Shown one piece after another: positions 10,761 to 21,379 of a stretch of DNA of 64,000 nucleotides (its first letter is position 1; each line of letters opens with the position of its first letter). The DNA comes from Flaccisagitta enflata. Lineage: Eukaryota; Chaetognatha; Sagittoidea; Aphragmophora. A program made the position numbers and the translations under genes. The stretch covers positions 15,686,001 through 15,750,000 of the forward strand of contig OZ231127.1 of NCBI GenBank assembly GCA_965153355.1. The letters are read 5' to 3'. Below the pieces are notes generated by a model. It did not search any database. It was not told where the DNA came from and saw only the letters and a program-made list of their open reading frames with translations.

Positions 10761-11362
10761 CAGTAGGGTTTGTGGAATAACAGCCTAAACTGGAGAAAGG
10801 TATTTAAATGTTTTAATTTCACTTGAAAAACTTGATATCTACAATATAAGTTGTTCAATTGATGCTTGTATCCCTGAGTTTTTTTGTTGCCATAGAAACC
10901 AAAATCATTTTTTTGAACACTCATAACTGCTAAAATATCAATATTTTCACCAATGTAGTGAGGGAACATTGTTCAAAATTAGATTTACAACAACTTTCCC
11001 ACAGTATGTTCTATAAGAATATTGCTTGTTTAGCTGTTACTAGGGAGCATCATTTAGTGGTTGCTATGTGTGATGCTCCCTAGCAATGACTAAACTAGCG
11101 ATATTCTTACAGAATATATTGTGGAAAAGCTGTAGCAAATTTAATTCTGAACAATGTTCCTTGATTATATCTGTTAAAATATTGATATTCTAGCAGTTAT
11201 AAATGTTCAAAAAAATAATTTCGGTTTCCATAGCAACCAAAAAACTCAGGGACACAAGTATCAATTGAACAACTTAAATTTCAAATATCAAGTTTCTCAA
11301 ATGAAGCTAAGACACTAAAATACCTTCCTCCAGTTCAGGCTGTTATTCCATGAACCCCACTG
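10761..11362. mobile_element. TA-flanked foldback element, CAGTAGGGTTTGTGG ends
   Basis: Left CAGTAGGGTTTGTGGAATAA and right TTATTCCATGAACCCCACTG, with TA at 10759-10760 and 11363-11364. The whole element folds back on itself. The core (about 10960-11165) contains GGGAACATTG, CAACTTTCCCACAGTATGTT and CTCCCTAGCAA and is shared with the element at 13881-14419 despite different termini. Non-coding. Confidence 0.87.
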
Positions 11363-11471
11363 TACAACATCTTTAGCCGACTAAGTTTTCTACTTGATCT
11401 GAGATGAAAAAGAAAAATCTTTCTCAGCGCAGCGCGACCCAAGCAGAAAATATTTCGCTCGACTTGACTTT

Positions 11472-12270
11472 GGGCGCGTTTCTAGTCACAGACAACCGCG
11501 TTTTTAACGGGCCACTCGGTCGCTCGCTACGTTCGTTCACTCGCACCGCTCCCTCACCTCGCTAGGCGCTATGTTTAGCTACATTTTCCGCGCTCGCCCA
11601 CTCCGTTCACAGGCTTGCTCACTCACTTCACTCACTCTCTTATAATTATGGAACAGTTAAAATTTTTGTGTATGTAGTTACGCTAAACAGTCAGCGGACA
11701 AAACACAATAGGTATACATATCACATCGTTGGTTTTGATCCAACCAACTGATGTTGAACAGAATGCTGTAAACAACAACTGGTTGTTGAAATTACAGCCG
11801 GCTGTTAAGTTACAAAGTAGGCAAAAATCCAATTTTTCCAAAATAGAATGAGACCTGCAGATTCATACTCCTGATGAAATTCTGAGAAATTTGATATGTC
11901 ACACGTAACACTTTTTGTAAAAAATATTTTTTTTAACATTGCATTATAATTAAATTAAACAATGATAAATATTTTATACTTTCATGTAAAAGTATATGTT
12001 GTGACATATCAAACTTCTTAGAATTCCATCAGGATTATGAATCTGCAGGTCTCATTCTATTTGGTGAAAGTTGGATTTTTGCCAACTTTGTAACTTAACA
12101 GCCGGCTGTAATTTCAACAAGAAGTTGTTGTTTACAGCACTCTGTTCAACATCAGTAGGTTGGATCAAAACCAACTGAGTGATATATATACCTATTGTGT
12201 TTTGACCGCTGACTGTAAAACCTCGATTAACGGGAACAAACTCGTTTTTTGTCCTCACTAGAAACACGCC
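11472..12270 (+). mobile_element. GGGCG-type inverted-repeat element, interrupted
   Basis: Left end GGGCGCGTTTCTAGTCAC then GACAACCGCGTTTTTAACGG, GCCACTCGGTCGCTCGCTAC and GTTCACTCGCACCGCTC. Right end TCACTAGAAACACGCC. Interrupted by a TA-flanked element at 11688-12215. No transposase frame. TIR type and the longer target repeat at 46889 suggest a MULE- or hAT-like origin, unproven. Confidence 0.78.
11688..12215. mobile_element. TA-flanked foldback element, CAGTCAGCGGAC ends
   Basis: Same family as 1563-2089: CAGTCAGCGGACAAAACACA, the internal GTTGTTGAAATTACAGCCGG arm and the inverted right arm ending GACCGCTGACTG. TA follows at 12216-12217; the left flank reads AA. It is inserted within the GGGCG-type element. 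Confidence 0.85.
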
Positions 12271-12655
12271 TTTACTTCTTTGGGCTCGGAGGAAACTTGG
12301 GAATGGGAATTCAAATGTGATTTTAAATGTTACCACGGGGGGGGGGGGCACTGGGCCTTGACTTGATACCAGATGACATTCCGCACCAAAACATTACTAC
12401 CTCGATGACTCGAGAGAGGTTTATTCATCCGTAGCCTCGGATGGGGGCCACGATAGAACATGATTTTGGCTTTGCCGCTCCGGATTATGATGAAACAGTG
12501 GGCAATAACATATTCATCTTATGTGTGAAAGGGAAACAGCGTCAGATCGCTTCCATGAAACATCCCATATTTGCATTGAAATGAATAAGGAGGAGGAAGA
12601 GCGAGATAAAAACCCCTATCTTTACAATGGCGAAAAGAGATGTGGCACGGAAGTA
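12271..12655. other. No gene established
   Basis: Contains a 47-codon open frame (12441-12584, starting MGATIEHDFGF) that lacks a recognisable family or splice context, plus a G9 run near 12339. I do not call it a gene. Confidence 0.4.
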
Positions 12656-12884
12656 CTATCTTGCTAATAAATATATCACCATCTCAAAAGAAGCATCAAC
12701 TTTGGAAGAGTGTTGCTCTTAAATGATTAAAGCTATGATTACCAGATTGGTCTTATTTTGAATATTTGTTTTAACTTGTCAAATAGCAACCAATCTGGTA
12801 ATTGTAAGTTTCATTGTATAGGAGCACCACTCTTCCAAAGTTAAAACTTCTTTTAAGATGTTGATATACTTTTTAGCAAAATAG
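12656..12884. mobile_element. Small TA-flanked palindrome, CTATCTTGCT ends
   Basis: Left arm CTATCTTGCTAATAAATATA..CAACTTTGGAAGAGTGTTGC matches the right arm inverted, with TA at 12654-12655 and 12885-12886. The centre carries ACCAGATTGGTCTTATTTTG and its inverse AACCAATCTGGT, the block shared with other families. Confidence 0.8.
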
Positions 12885-13425
12885 TAGTTCTTGTTGTCTC
12901 AGGGCCCCTGTATTGAGTCTTAGTGAGACATCTGAAACACAATGCAGATATGTCTGAATGGCAAAGCCAAAATAATGCCCTTTCGCGTCCCCCAGCCTCA
13001 AAACATATACCCAGAAAGACTTTTTCTAGAAACTGCCTTCCAAGCGGGATATCTCCAGAAAGAGTGCATTTGTACTTATCACTTCATGCTAATGCTTTAC
13101 ATCATTTCGCCCCCGTCTACTGAGTCCCGATATCTTTCTTAATGTCACCGTGCCGTAACATTTACCCATCACCCACATCCAGCATTATGAAATCCGTTTT
13201 TTCATAAAATATTCACATTTCACATTTTTTTTTTTTCGATGAAATTTGGTTTCTTTTCGTTTCCCTCCCTCCTCTTTTCAGATTAAAAACTGGCTCACGC
13301 TTTATGTTTTTTCCTTCCATGAAATTGACAATAAATTTCCAACTGAGAAAAGCAAGAATAAATGAATAAAACAGTGGATTGATGCACGGAACGCGAACAT
13401 TGATGTCAAGTCACACCCCCCCAGG
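12885..13425. other. No gene recognised
   Basis: Mixed sequence without tandem repeats or RNA genes. Overlapping short frames near 12923-13142 have no recognisable domain. Confidence 0.45.
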
Positions 13426-14852
13426 GAATGTGAAAAAACCTGGTTTATTTAAAAAAAAACGGTTTTTATCAGGGTTTTTTTCAAAGCTCGTTTTTTTTTC
13501 AAAACTTAATAGCACATAATCTACAAATGACCTTTTCAAACCATACTCTACATGTGTATACTATTTTAAAGCATTCTAAAAAGATTGCTATGATGTTAAA
13601 GTGTTTGTGAGACATTGAGGGTATTGAGCCTATTTGGTACTGACATTATTGCTCATGGAAACTTATTTTTCTAGTAGTGATTGGACATAAAGAACATCAT
13701 CAGTAAGTAGTTGATTTCCAAGATCTCAGCTTCAATGATTCATATGGATCTACGATATTTCACCAGTTTTGATAAATATAAAACAAATTTAAAAAAAAAA
13801 TTTATATCAATCACAGTTGCGCATGTGACGTAAATCATGCTAGTGTCATTGCTAAAAGTGAAAATAAATAAATGTAAGTACAGTAGATCTCGTCTAGACT
13901 TGAGATAACGGGGGCGAGCATTGTAGGTAAACAAAAGAAGCCAGGGGAGTGATATTTCAAACATAGACTAATAATGGGATGCTTTATTACCCATGATAGC
14001 TGGTTGCTATGGAAACAGTTTTCCATGTATTCTCGCTAAAGTATCAATATTTTGAGAGATTTTTTTAGGGAACATTGCTTAAAATAAAATTTGCTACAAC
14101 TTTCCCATAGTATGTTCTGTAAGAATGTCGCTCGTTTAGCGGTTGCAATGGGTTGTCACACATGGATACGCTCCCTAGCAACGGCCAAACGAGCGACATT
14201 CTTACAGAACATACTGTGGGAAAGTTGTAGCAAATTTTGTTTTAAGCAATGTTCCCTACTTTAGCGAGAATACATGGAAATGTGTTTCCATGGCAACCAG
14301 CTATCATGGGGAATTAAGCATCCTTTGATAAGTCTATGATCCAAATATTGCTTCCCTGCCTTCATTCCTCTTTCCACAATGCTTGCCCCCGTTATCTCAA
14401 GTCTAGACGAGATCTACTGTATCACTTTGAGAATCATTGTCATTGTCAGTGTTGTCACTTTTGTCACTATGCATATACAATCTGATTGACTACTGTAAAC
14501 TGTCAGTTTCACTGTTGACAACTCTGTCATTGTTTTAAGTGTGTTGTCTTTCACCATCTCAGATAGCATTCATTACCAATGATTTATATATTTTTGATAA
14601 GAAGAAACAATAAGTTGAAGACTTGAAGATAAAATATATCGCTCTGAATGTTCTGTATAGTTTTTTAAAAGGGTTAGAATTACAGATTTTAATGAAGTCC
14701 TAGAATTTGGTCACATGCACAACTTCTTTCGGGTCAAAATTTTGAAAAAAACCACTTTTGTCGGTTTTTTTTCAAAAATTTTTTGAAAAGAACCAATAAA
14801 ACCCGGCAATAAAAACCGGTTTTTTTCAAGCGGTTTTTATTCGCTTACATTC
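13426..14852. mobile_element. Inverted-repeat element, GAATGTGAAAAAACC ends
   Basis: The left end (GAATGTGAAAAAACC, AAAAAAACGGTTTTTATCAG) matches the right end inverted (CCCGGCAATAAAAACCGG, TTATTCGCTTACATTC) over about 55 bp. It contains a younger TA-flanked element (13881-14419). Homopolymer C runs flank both sides. No coding frame. Confidence 0.65.
13881..14419. mobile_element. TA-flanked foldback element, CAGTAGATCTCG ends
   Basis: Nearly perfect terminal repeats CAGTAGATCTCGTCTAGACT..TGAGATAACGGGGGC and inverse, with TA at 13879-13880 and 14420-14421. Its core (about 14066-14265: AACTTTCCCATAGTATG, CGCTCGTTTAG, CTCCCTAGCAACGGCC) matches the core of 10761-11362. Young-looking relative to its host. 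Confidence 0.88.
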
Positions 14853-15114
14853 GCTGCACCCCCCCCCCCCATTTTCCTCTTTTTCAGTCGCCAGGGTTTT
14901 TCCATTTCGTGAGAAAACAAGACAGAAATGATTTGCGGGCCTTGAAAATTTTGAGAAGTAATGGCAAGACATTCTCTAATCTCCTCTCTCCCCCCTCCGA
15001 AATTTGAAAATTGGAAAAAAAGTTTTTTGCCTACACAAGAGCCAAGGAAATCAAGGATTCTAGGTTTCCTAAGCACAAATAATAGTGGTCGTAGATTCAT
15101 AGGCAACACAGCTA

Positions 15115-15717
15115 ACACCTCTCACATAATTAAACGAACTGGCTAAATGATCAAAAGTGATAGAAGTAATGCATTCACTGGGCTGAAATTTGACACAGAG
15201 GGAGCTTAAACATAGTATTTTCGCAAACTGGGGCAAAATTGTGTGCCCGGGAAAGTGCGTGGCTCTCAGAATGTGTTAAGCCAAAAATCCAGTGAAAGAT
15301 TTTGACTGATTTTGACGAGGGAATTTTTAATGATGAGACGACTTAAGCCTCCTTAAAATTTACCATCTAACAGGCAAAATAACATTAATTTTCAGGTTCT
15401 CTTGTCCCTGACAGACAAAAATGAGTCATTATTAACTAGATACAGTCAGTGACAGCTGCAAAAAATAGCGAAACCCCTTGTCAAATAGAACGGTTTTAGC
15501 AACAAATTTGAAGCTTAACTAAACTTAAACTGTGCATGACATCATTTGATGACACTATTTACAGCTGTTGGTTGACCAGATTTGGATCTTTTTTTGTCAA
15601 ACCCTCATGGGAATAACATGTTTTGAAATTATAATCAACCTGGACTCCTGTTTTGGACTTTAAAACGTAATTATGGACAGATTCTGATCCCAGTTCGCCT
15701 AATTTTATGAGAGGTGT
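15115..15717. mobile_element. TA-flanked element, ACACCTCTCA ends
   Basis: Left ACACCTCTCACATAATTAAA and right CCTAATTTTATGAGAGGTGT, with TA at 15113-15114 and 15718-15719; palindromy extends a few bases beyond (CAGC..GCTG). The interior is not strongly self-complementary. No transposase. Confidence 0.75.
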
Positions 15718-16212
15718 TAGCTGCCATGTGAGACTATTCGCCGAGTAGTATTTTCTTCAAAGATTGGAGATGGAGTTAGATATTTTCCAACGGCTGCTTG
15801 TATAGACTAGATTGCGTTGTTTATGAGATTCGAGTACGGTTGCACTGAATTTTCCCTTAAAACTAATGAAAAAAGTCATATTCAATCAAATGTAACCATT
15901 TCCATAACTGATAAGGATGAAAAATTGATAACCCCAACCCCCGCCCCCTCCCCCCCCCTTAACTTATCAATAGGTCGTTGAGCTGCAACTGAAATAAATT
16001 AGGCTTCATACAGAATTTTAAAATATGAATAAACTCAGCAAAGAATGAGACTCTCGTTTTCTTTCCTGGTCGGTGCTCAGTCACATGGTCTGTCAGTCAC
16101 TTGGTCTGTCAGGTTTGTAAGCCAAAGGTCTCTCTTGTTTCATGAATTCAATAGATTTATGTTTTCTTTAGAAATTCACTTTAATATAGAAGACATATAT
16201 CTTCGTAGCATT
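15718..16212. other. No gene recognised
   Basis: AT-rich sequence with C runs near 15939-15959. Two direct copies of CACNTGGTCTGTCAG occur near 16083-16110. Nothing else stands out. Confidence 0.5.
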
Positions 16213-16276
16213 CTTTAGTCGAATTACTGTTACTGCCCAACCGTCCGCGACTGGATTGCCGTGTATCCGGCCTTGT
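16213..16276 (+). mobile_element. Deleted hairpin-(GTCY)n element, 3' remnant
   Basis: TTTAGTCG joins directly to TACTGCCCAACCGTCCGCG and CCGTGTATCCGGCCTTG, so the hairpin arm and (GTCY)n tract are gone. The two conserved ends remain, consistent with internal deletion. Confidence 0.8.
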
Positions 16277-16894
16277 TTATATTCTAAATCTACACACGAA
16301 CTTCATCTATTTGAAAATGTAATATGTGTGTTACAAAACTTACAATCACCACTTTCGTCACCGTGACGCATTGTAAAAAATAATCCCTATTCTCTTTTTT
16401 TTACAGTTTATTGCTATGCGAGGAGAAAAAGGAAACAAAGGAATGAATATCAATCCCCTGCTCCCTCGGCTTGTTTCTTCATCGCCCACCCACTCGAACT
16501 ATTATCAATACCCCGTCATGGGATTTAGGCCTTGATCCTCACAAGGTGAGGTGGGAAGGGATATTTGTGACGCATGATACTGCCGTTGCCAGTGCATTGC
16601 GGGGGGGGGGGCAGGGGTAGTTTTCAGACAGTGATTGATATCAGCAAAATATAGAACAAGGTGACGGTTCACAAACGAATAAAAAACAATCATCAGCATT
16701 CATTGAGGCAATGCGAGTTATTTTGACCTGGTTTTGTCAACTTCAATTATACTGGAGGTCACTTTCGATTTATTTCTTCTACGCTTTGCTCTCAGATGTC
16801 ACCGATTTTTCAGCCGTAGTCGCCTAATCCGGTGCCATTACCGCCAACACAGTATTCGCCCGCCGTCTTACATACTTTATTAACGAGCCGAATG
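16277..16894. other. No gene recognised
   Basis: A G10 run near 16602-16611 and T/A runs only. I found no exon-like segment or RNA gene. Confidence 0.45.
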
Positions 16895-17015
16895 TCTACA
16901 ACCACCCCCGCCGCCACCGCCACTGCCACCGCCGCCATCATCTCTGCCGCTGCGGCCACCGCCACCGCGGCCATCATCACTGCCGACACCGGCAACGCCA
17001 CCACCACCGCCATCG
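16895..17015. repeat. GCC-rich imperfect trinucleotide repeat
   Basis: CCGCCACCGCCACTGCC-type sequence with two ~45-bp subunits containing GCCATCATC. An open Ala/Thr-rich plus-strand frame (16832-17020) spans it, but its composition follows the repeat and I do not call it coding. Confidence 0.75.
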
Positions 17016-17082
17016 CATAATGTGAATGAAAAATTGATGACTCAAAACAAAACTACATCACTCCTACAGTCTCTCTCTTTAT

Positions 17083-17098
17083 CTCTCTCTCTTTCTCT

Positions 17099-17190
<92 letters not shown>
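17083..17190. repeat. (CT)n microsatellite with CTTT interruptions
   Basis: CTCTTT-type repeats lead into about 40 uninterrupted CT units. Polypyrimidine on the plus strand. Confidence 0.97.
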
Positions 17191-17194
<4 letters not shown>

Positions 17195-17397
17195 TTTTTG
17201 CGGAGCAGCAAAGAAAGTTCTACTTCGGCAAATAATGACGTCAAATATGACATTAACAAGAAGAAAAAAACCAAAAACAGGAATTGATTTTGTGAGACGA
17301 AGTAAGAATGAAAAGAACTGAGGGGGAAAAAATTCCCTCTGTATTTGAAGCTTTGAAACGTGAAAAAATGATATTTTGAAAATAACGGATACAACAA

Positions 17398-17399
17398 CT

Positions 17400-17489
<90 letters not shown>

Positions 17490-17497
17490 CCACAACG

Positions 17498-17588
<91 letters not shown>

Positions 17589-17589
17589 C
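17398..17589. repeat. (AAC)n microsatellite
   Basis: About 62 AAC repeats with one interruption (CACCACAACGAC near 17487-17499). Poly-Thr, poly-Gln and poly-Leu frames over it are artefacts. Confidence 0.97.
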
Positions 17590-17678
17590 GCTAAACTGTC
17601 ATTAAAGGTTGTACCCCTTTTTGAAACGAAAAGCGTGTTTCTCAATCATAAACGCGCGCGATCCTTTCAAGGTTTTCA

Positions 17679-17919
17679 GGACGCAGTTCTAGTCACAGAT
17701 AACCGCGTTTTTAACGGTCCACTAGGTTGCTCGCTACCTCTGTTCGCTCGTACCACTTACTCGCTTCATAGCGCTTCACTCGTTCACTTTATTCGCAGTC
17801 TCACTCACCCACAGTCCACAGTCCTTTGTAGGATAATAGGAATTAATGAGTATGTGCTCATACTCAAAACGCGTTTAGCGGGAATGATAGCGATCGTTCC
17901 CGTCACTGGAAACACGCGC
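17679..17919 (+). mobile_element. Short GGGCG-type inverted-repeat element
   Basis: Left end GGACGCAGTTCTAGTCAC, GATAACCGCGTTTTTAACGG and TCGCTCGTACCACTTACTCG; right end CGTCACTGGAAACACGCGC. About 240 bp, much shorter than 11472-12270 and 46889-48156, so an internal deletion derivative. Confidence 0.7.
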
Positions 17920-18189
17920 TCTCAGTATAATAGAAACGCGCAGATTTCAGGGACGAGGTTACTCTCGAATAAAGGGAGGCACGTTGTATAAGAGCGCGTC
18001 GCACGTAATATAGGCTCGCAAGCACGCACGCGTCGCACGCAAAATAGGCACGCTCGTGAAAGATTATGCTTATAGGGTTGTTTTGGCATATATAAACAAC
18101 CTGTGTTAGCAATCGCGCGAAGCATCAGGTGGTTTACACTGCAAAGAGTTGTCACTTGTCACTCTAAGACTCATTCAAGCTGATAAACG

Positions 18190-18790
18190 CAATGATTCGT
18201 CGTTTTTGTACACATGCACACATCCTGACATGCATACATGTACATATGAACGTCCAGAACCACTTTCAACATGAGACTGATGAGAGCGTTTTGGAGCCCA
18301 TTCAAACACGCAGTTGTGATCAACGCAATCTCGCCTGAGCACGCAACAGTGTAATCATGACCAGGATACGTGTACACGGTCAGGTGTGATCAAAGCAAGC
18401 ATACGTGTCATTGAAGCCATCTCACGGGCGCACGCAAAAGTGTAATCATGGACAACATATGTATACGCTCACAAGTTTGATCGATGACAAAAAAAAAAAA
18501 AAAAGCGCACAGGTGTTATGCAAGCACATACGCACACAAGCATAGCTGCGACCAAAGGCGACATACATGCTAATACACAGGTGCGAATAAAGACAATGCT
18601 TACGAAAATACTTGTACACATTACACACAGATGCGTTAAAAATGAAAGCCATCTCGCATGCGCACGCATCGGTGTAATCAAGCGTGTACACGTTCAAGTG
18701 TGATCAAAGACAACACATGTGCAAATGCACAGGTGCGATTAAGGACATTGCGCGTGCGCGCACGCACGCACAAAGCGTTCATCTCGAGTG
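18190..18790. repeat. Degenerate TGTGATCAAAGCA / CGCACGCA repeat
   Basis: Loosely repeated words GCGCACGCAANAGTGTAATC, CGTGTACACGNTCA, GGTGTGATCAAAG and TGCACAGGTGCGA recur five or six times at irregular 50-120 bp spacing. It is rich in alternating purine-pyrimidine steps, including GCGCGTGCGCGCACGCACGC near 18748-18770, which can adopt Z-DNA. Confidence 0.65.
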
Positions 18791-19015
18791 ATGCCACGTG
18801 ACTTAACGCGAGAGATTCGCGAACGAAGAAAGCCTAAGAAAGAGAAGGTTGACCCGCCCAGAAAGACGCAACGACGCCCAGCAGACGCCTAACAGGCCGG
18901 AAGGACGCCCAGCAGACCGCTGGAAGAAAATAAGACCTTAATTAGATCCGAGGGCGGACCAAATTCACGTATAAACCCACCTTCATCTCTTTCTTCTTCT
19001 TCTTCGTCTTCTTCT

Positions 19016-19250
19016 TTTTAGATGCGTCCTCGCATCTCTATAAGAGGGCCTGTCCGTCCGTCCGTCCGTTACGCCTCCTTGAAAATCGCAGTTTTCGGCA
19101 ATTTAAAGTGGCGAGGATGTCACGCATTAAGTCAAACAGTTGTCCGTCCGTCCGTCCGTCCGTCCGTCCGTTACGCCTCCTTGAAAATCGCAGTTTTCGG
19201 CAATTTAAAGTGGCGAGGATGTCACGCATTAAGTCAAACAGTTGTTAGGA
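19016..19250 (+). mobile_element. Hairpin-(GTCY)n element end with duplicated core
   Basis: Hairpin 19020-19037 with stem AGATGCG / CGCATCT and loop TCCT, then CTATAAGAGGGCCTGTCC. A unit starting with (CCGT)n and continuing ACGCCTCCTTGAAAATCGC..GTCAAACAGTTG occurs twice in tandem, with 4 and 7 CCGT repeats. No CCGGCCTTG end is visible before the CTT tract. Confidence 0.78.
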
Positions 19251-19373
19251 GGTTTTGAGAGCCTCTTACGGTACTATGTCTTTTCATCTATCTATCCGTC
19301 CAAGTCAAGCGCCAAAGTCAATACACGCAGAGACACAGTCTGGACGCATCGTTGCCTGATCGGGCTTGTTTCT

Positions 19374-19613
19374 TTTTCTTTTTCTTCTTCTTCTTCTTCT
19401 TCTTCTTCTTCTTCTTCTTCTTCTTCTTCTTCTTCTTCTTCTTCTTCTTTTACTTTTTCCTCTTCTTTTTCTTTATCTTCTTTTACTTCATCTTCTTCTT
19501 CTTTTTCTTTTTCTTTTTCTTTTTCTTTTTCTTTTTCTTTTTCTTTTTCTTTTTCTTTTTCTTTTTCTTCTTCTTCTTCTTCTACTTCTTCTTCTTCTTC
19601 TTCTTCTTCTACT
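19374..19613. repeat. (CTT)n / (CTTTTT)n polypyrimidine tract
   Basis: CTT repeats, then a block of eleven or more TTTTTC hexamers (19498-19568), then CTT again. Poly-Ser/Phe/Leu frames are artefacts. Confidence 0.95.
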
Positions 19614-19617
19614 TTTT

Positions 19618-20520
19618 GGGCAGCGGCCCCGAAGGGGATTTTAGCCTTTAGGCCCAAATCCCTGCCTCAAGGCCCAAATACCAGCCTCTAGGCCCAAATC
19701 CGCGCCTCGAGGCCCAAATCGCAGCCTTTGACTCAAATCCCAGCCTCAAGGACCAAATCCCAACCTTGAGGCTCAAAAGATATCTTTTAGGCTCAGATCC
19801 CATCCCTGAGGCCCAAATCCAATCCTGAAGGCCCAAATTCAATCCTGGAGGCCCAAATCTCAGCCTTGAAGCCCAAATCCCAACCTCGATACTCAAATTT
19901 GAACCTCGAGGCCTCAACCCCAGCCTCAAGGCCCCAATCTCAGCCTCAAGGCCCCAATCCTACCCTCAACACTCAAAACCCAGCCTTAAGGCCCACGTCC
20001 TAGCCTCCTGACTAAAATCCTAGCCTCCAGACCCAAATTCCAGCCTCCAGGCCCAAATCTCAGCCTGCAGGCCTAAATCACCGTTTAAAGACCCAAATCT
20101 CAATTGCCAAGAGGAGAAGGAGAAAATTCCCCATATGTGTGAAAGCATAGGTCATCGACCCCTTCAGGGCCGCTGCCCTGCTCCCTCCCTCAACTTCAAG
20201 CACAACTTACCGAAGCAGGGCACGGGTACTGCTGACCATCTATCGCTTTTGCGACTATTCTTCTCCTATGCTTTAACACATATGGGGAATTTTCTCCTTC
20301 TCCTCCTCCAGGGTACCCCCCTAAAATCCCAGTCTCGAGGCCCAAATTCCAATCTCGAGGCCCAAATCCCAGTCTGGAGGCCCAAATCTTAGCCTCAAGG
20401 CCCAAATCCTAGCCTTGAAGTCCAAATCCTAGCTTGGAGGCCTAGATTCCAGCATTGAGGCAAAAATCCTTTGGGCCTTTATGCTAGGATTCTGGCCTCG
20501 AGGTTGAAATTTAGGCCTCA
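19618..20520. repeat. GGCCCAAATCCCAGCCTC minisatellite
   Basis: About 35 units of 19-22 bp with consensus GGCCCAAATCCCAGCCTCGA, drifting in the last few bases. It begins with GGCAGCGGCCCCGAAGGGG, which resembles the GGGGCTGCTGCCC module near 46515 and 57560. It is split by a palindromic insertion at 20111-20306. Confidence 0.92.
20111..20306. mobile_element. Palindromic element inside the minisatellite
   Basis: Left arm GGAGAAGGAGAAAATTCCCC..ATATGTGTGAAAGCATAGG; right arm is the near-perfect inverse. The middle holds GGGCCGCTGCCCTG and GGGCACGGGTACTGCTGACC. The middle motif GGTACCGCTGACCATCTA recurs at 20538-20556 outside the element. Confidence 0.8.
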
Positions 20521-20574
20521 AGACTGAAATTTGGGCACAGGTACCGCTGACCATCTAAAACTTTTGCGACTATT

Positions 20575-20945
20575 CTTCTTCTTCCACTTCTCCACCTTCA
20601 TCTTTATCTCCTGAATCCTCTTCTTCTTCTTCTTCTTCTTCTTCTTCTTCTTCTTCTTCTTCTTCTTCTTCTTCTTCTTCTTCTTCTTCTTCTTCTTTTT
20701 CACCTTCTTTTTCTTCTCCTTAATCTTCTTTTTCTTTTTCTTTTTCTTTTTCATTTTTTTTCTTCTTCTTCTTCTTCTTCTTCTTCTTCTTCTTCTTCTT
20801 CTTCTTCTTCTTCTTCTTCTTCTTCTTCTTCTTCTTCTTCTTCTTCTTCACCTTTTTCTCTTTCTTCTTCTCCTTCTTTTTCTTCTTCTTCTTCTTCATC
20901 TTCTTTTTCTTTTTTATTTCTTTTTCTTCCTCTTCGTCTTCTTCC

Positions 20946-21013
<68 letters not shown>

Positions 21014-21060
21014 TTCTTCTTCTTCTTCTTCTTCTCCTTCTTCTTCCTCCTTCTTTTTAT
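20575..21060. repeat. Long (CTT)n polypyrimidine tract
   Basis: Nearly 500 bp of CTT with TTTTTC and CTCCTT variants, in three blocks separated by TTCACC, TTTTTCAT and similar. A smaller block continues at 21127-21170. Minus-strand poly-Lys/Glu frames are artefacts. Confidence 0.95.
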
Positions 21061-21289
21061 TCCTCCTTCCTCAACTATTCCTCCCTTTTGTTTGTCTCTG
21101 GGATTCTCTTTTATTTTGCATTCAGTCTTCTTCTTCTTCTTCTTTTTCTTCTTCTTCTTCTTCTTCTTCATCTACAGCCCGACGTGGCGCTACTATCTCA
21201 CTTTTCTGTCTCCTCGACTGGAGTTCCTGAGACCGTTAGCGCGCGCTCCATCAGTTTGCGGCTTCTTAGTCTCGCGCGCGCTCTCGGTC

Positions 21290-21370
21290 GTTCTCTTTGT
21301 CTCTCTCTCAGTCTCTCATTCAGTCTCTGTCTCTGTCTCAGTCTCTTTTAGTCTCTCTCAGTGTTTGGTC
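21290..21370. repeat. Degenerate GTCTCT repeat
   Basis: GTCTCTCTCAGTCTCTCATTCAGTCTCTG-like, with period 6 to 12. Upstream 21176-21290 is GC-richer but has no splice-bracketed frame that I trust. Confidence 0.7.
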
Positions 21371-21379
21371 TCCTTCGTG

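Noticed and set aside
12441-12584. 47-codon frame MGATIEHDFGF..
   Set aside because: Too short and unsupported by any family or splice signal.
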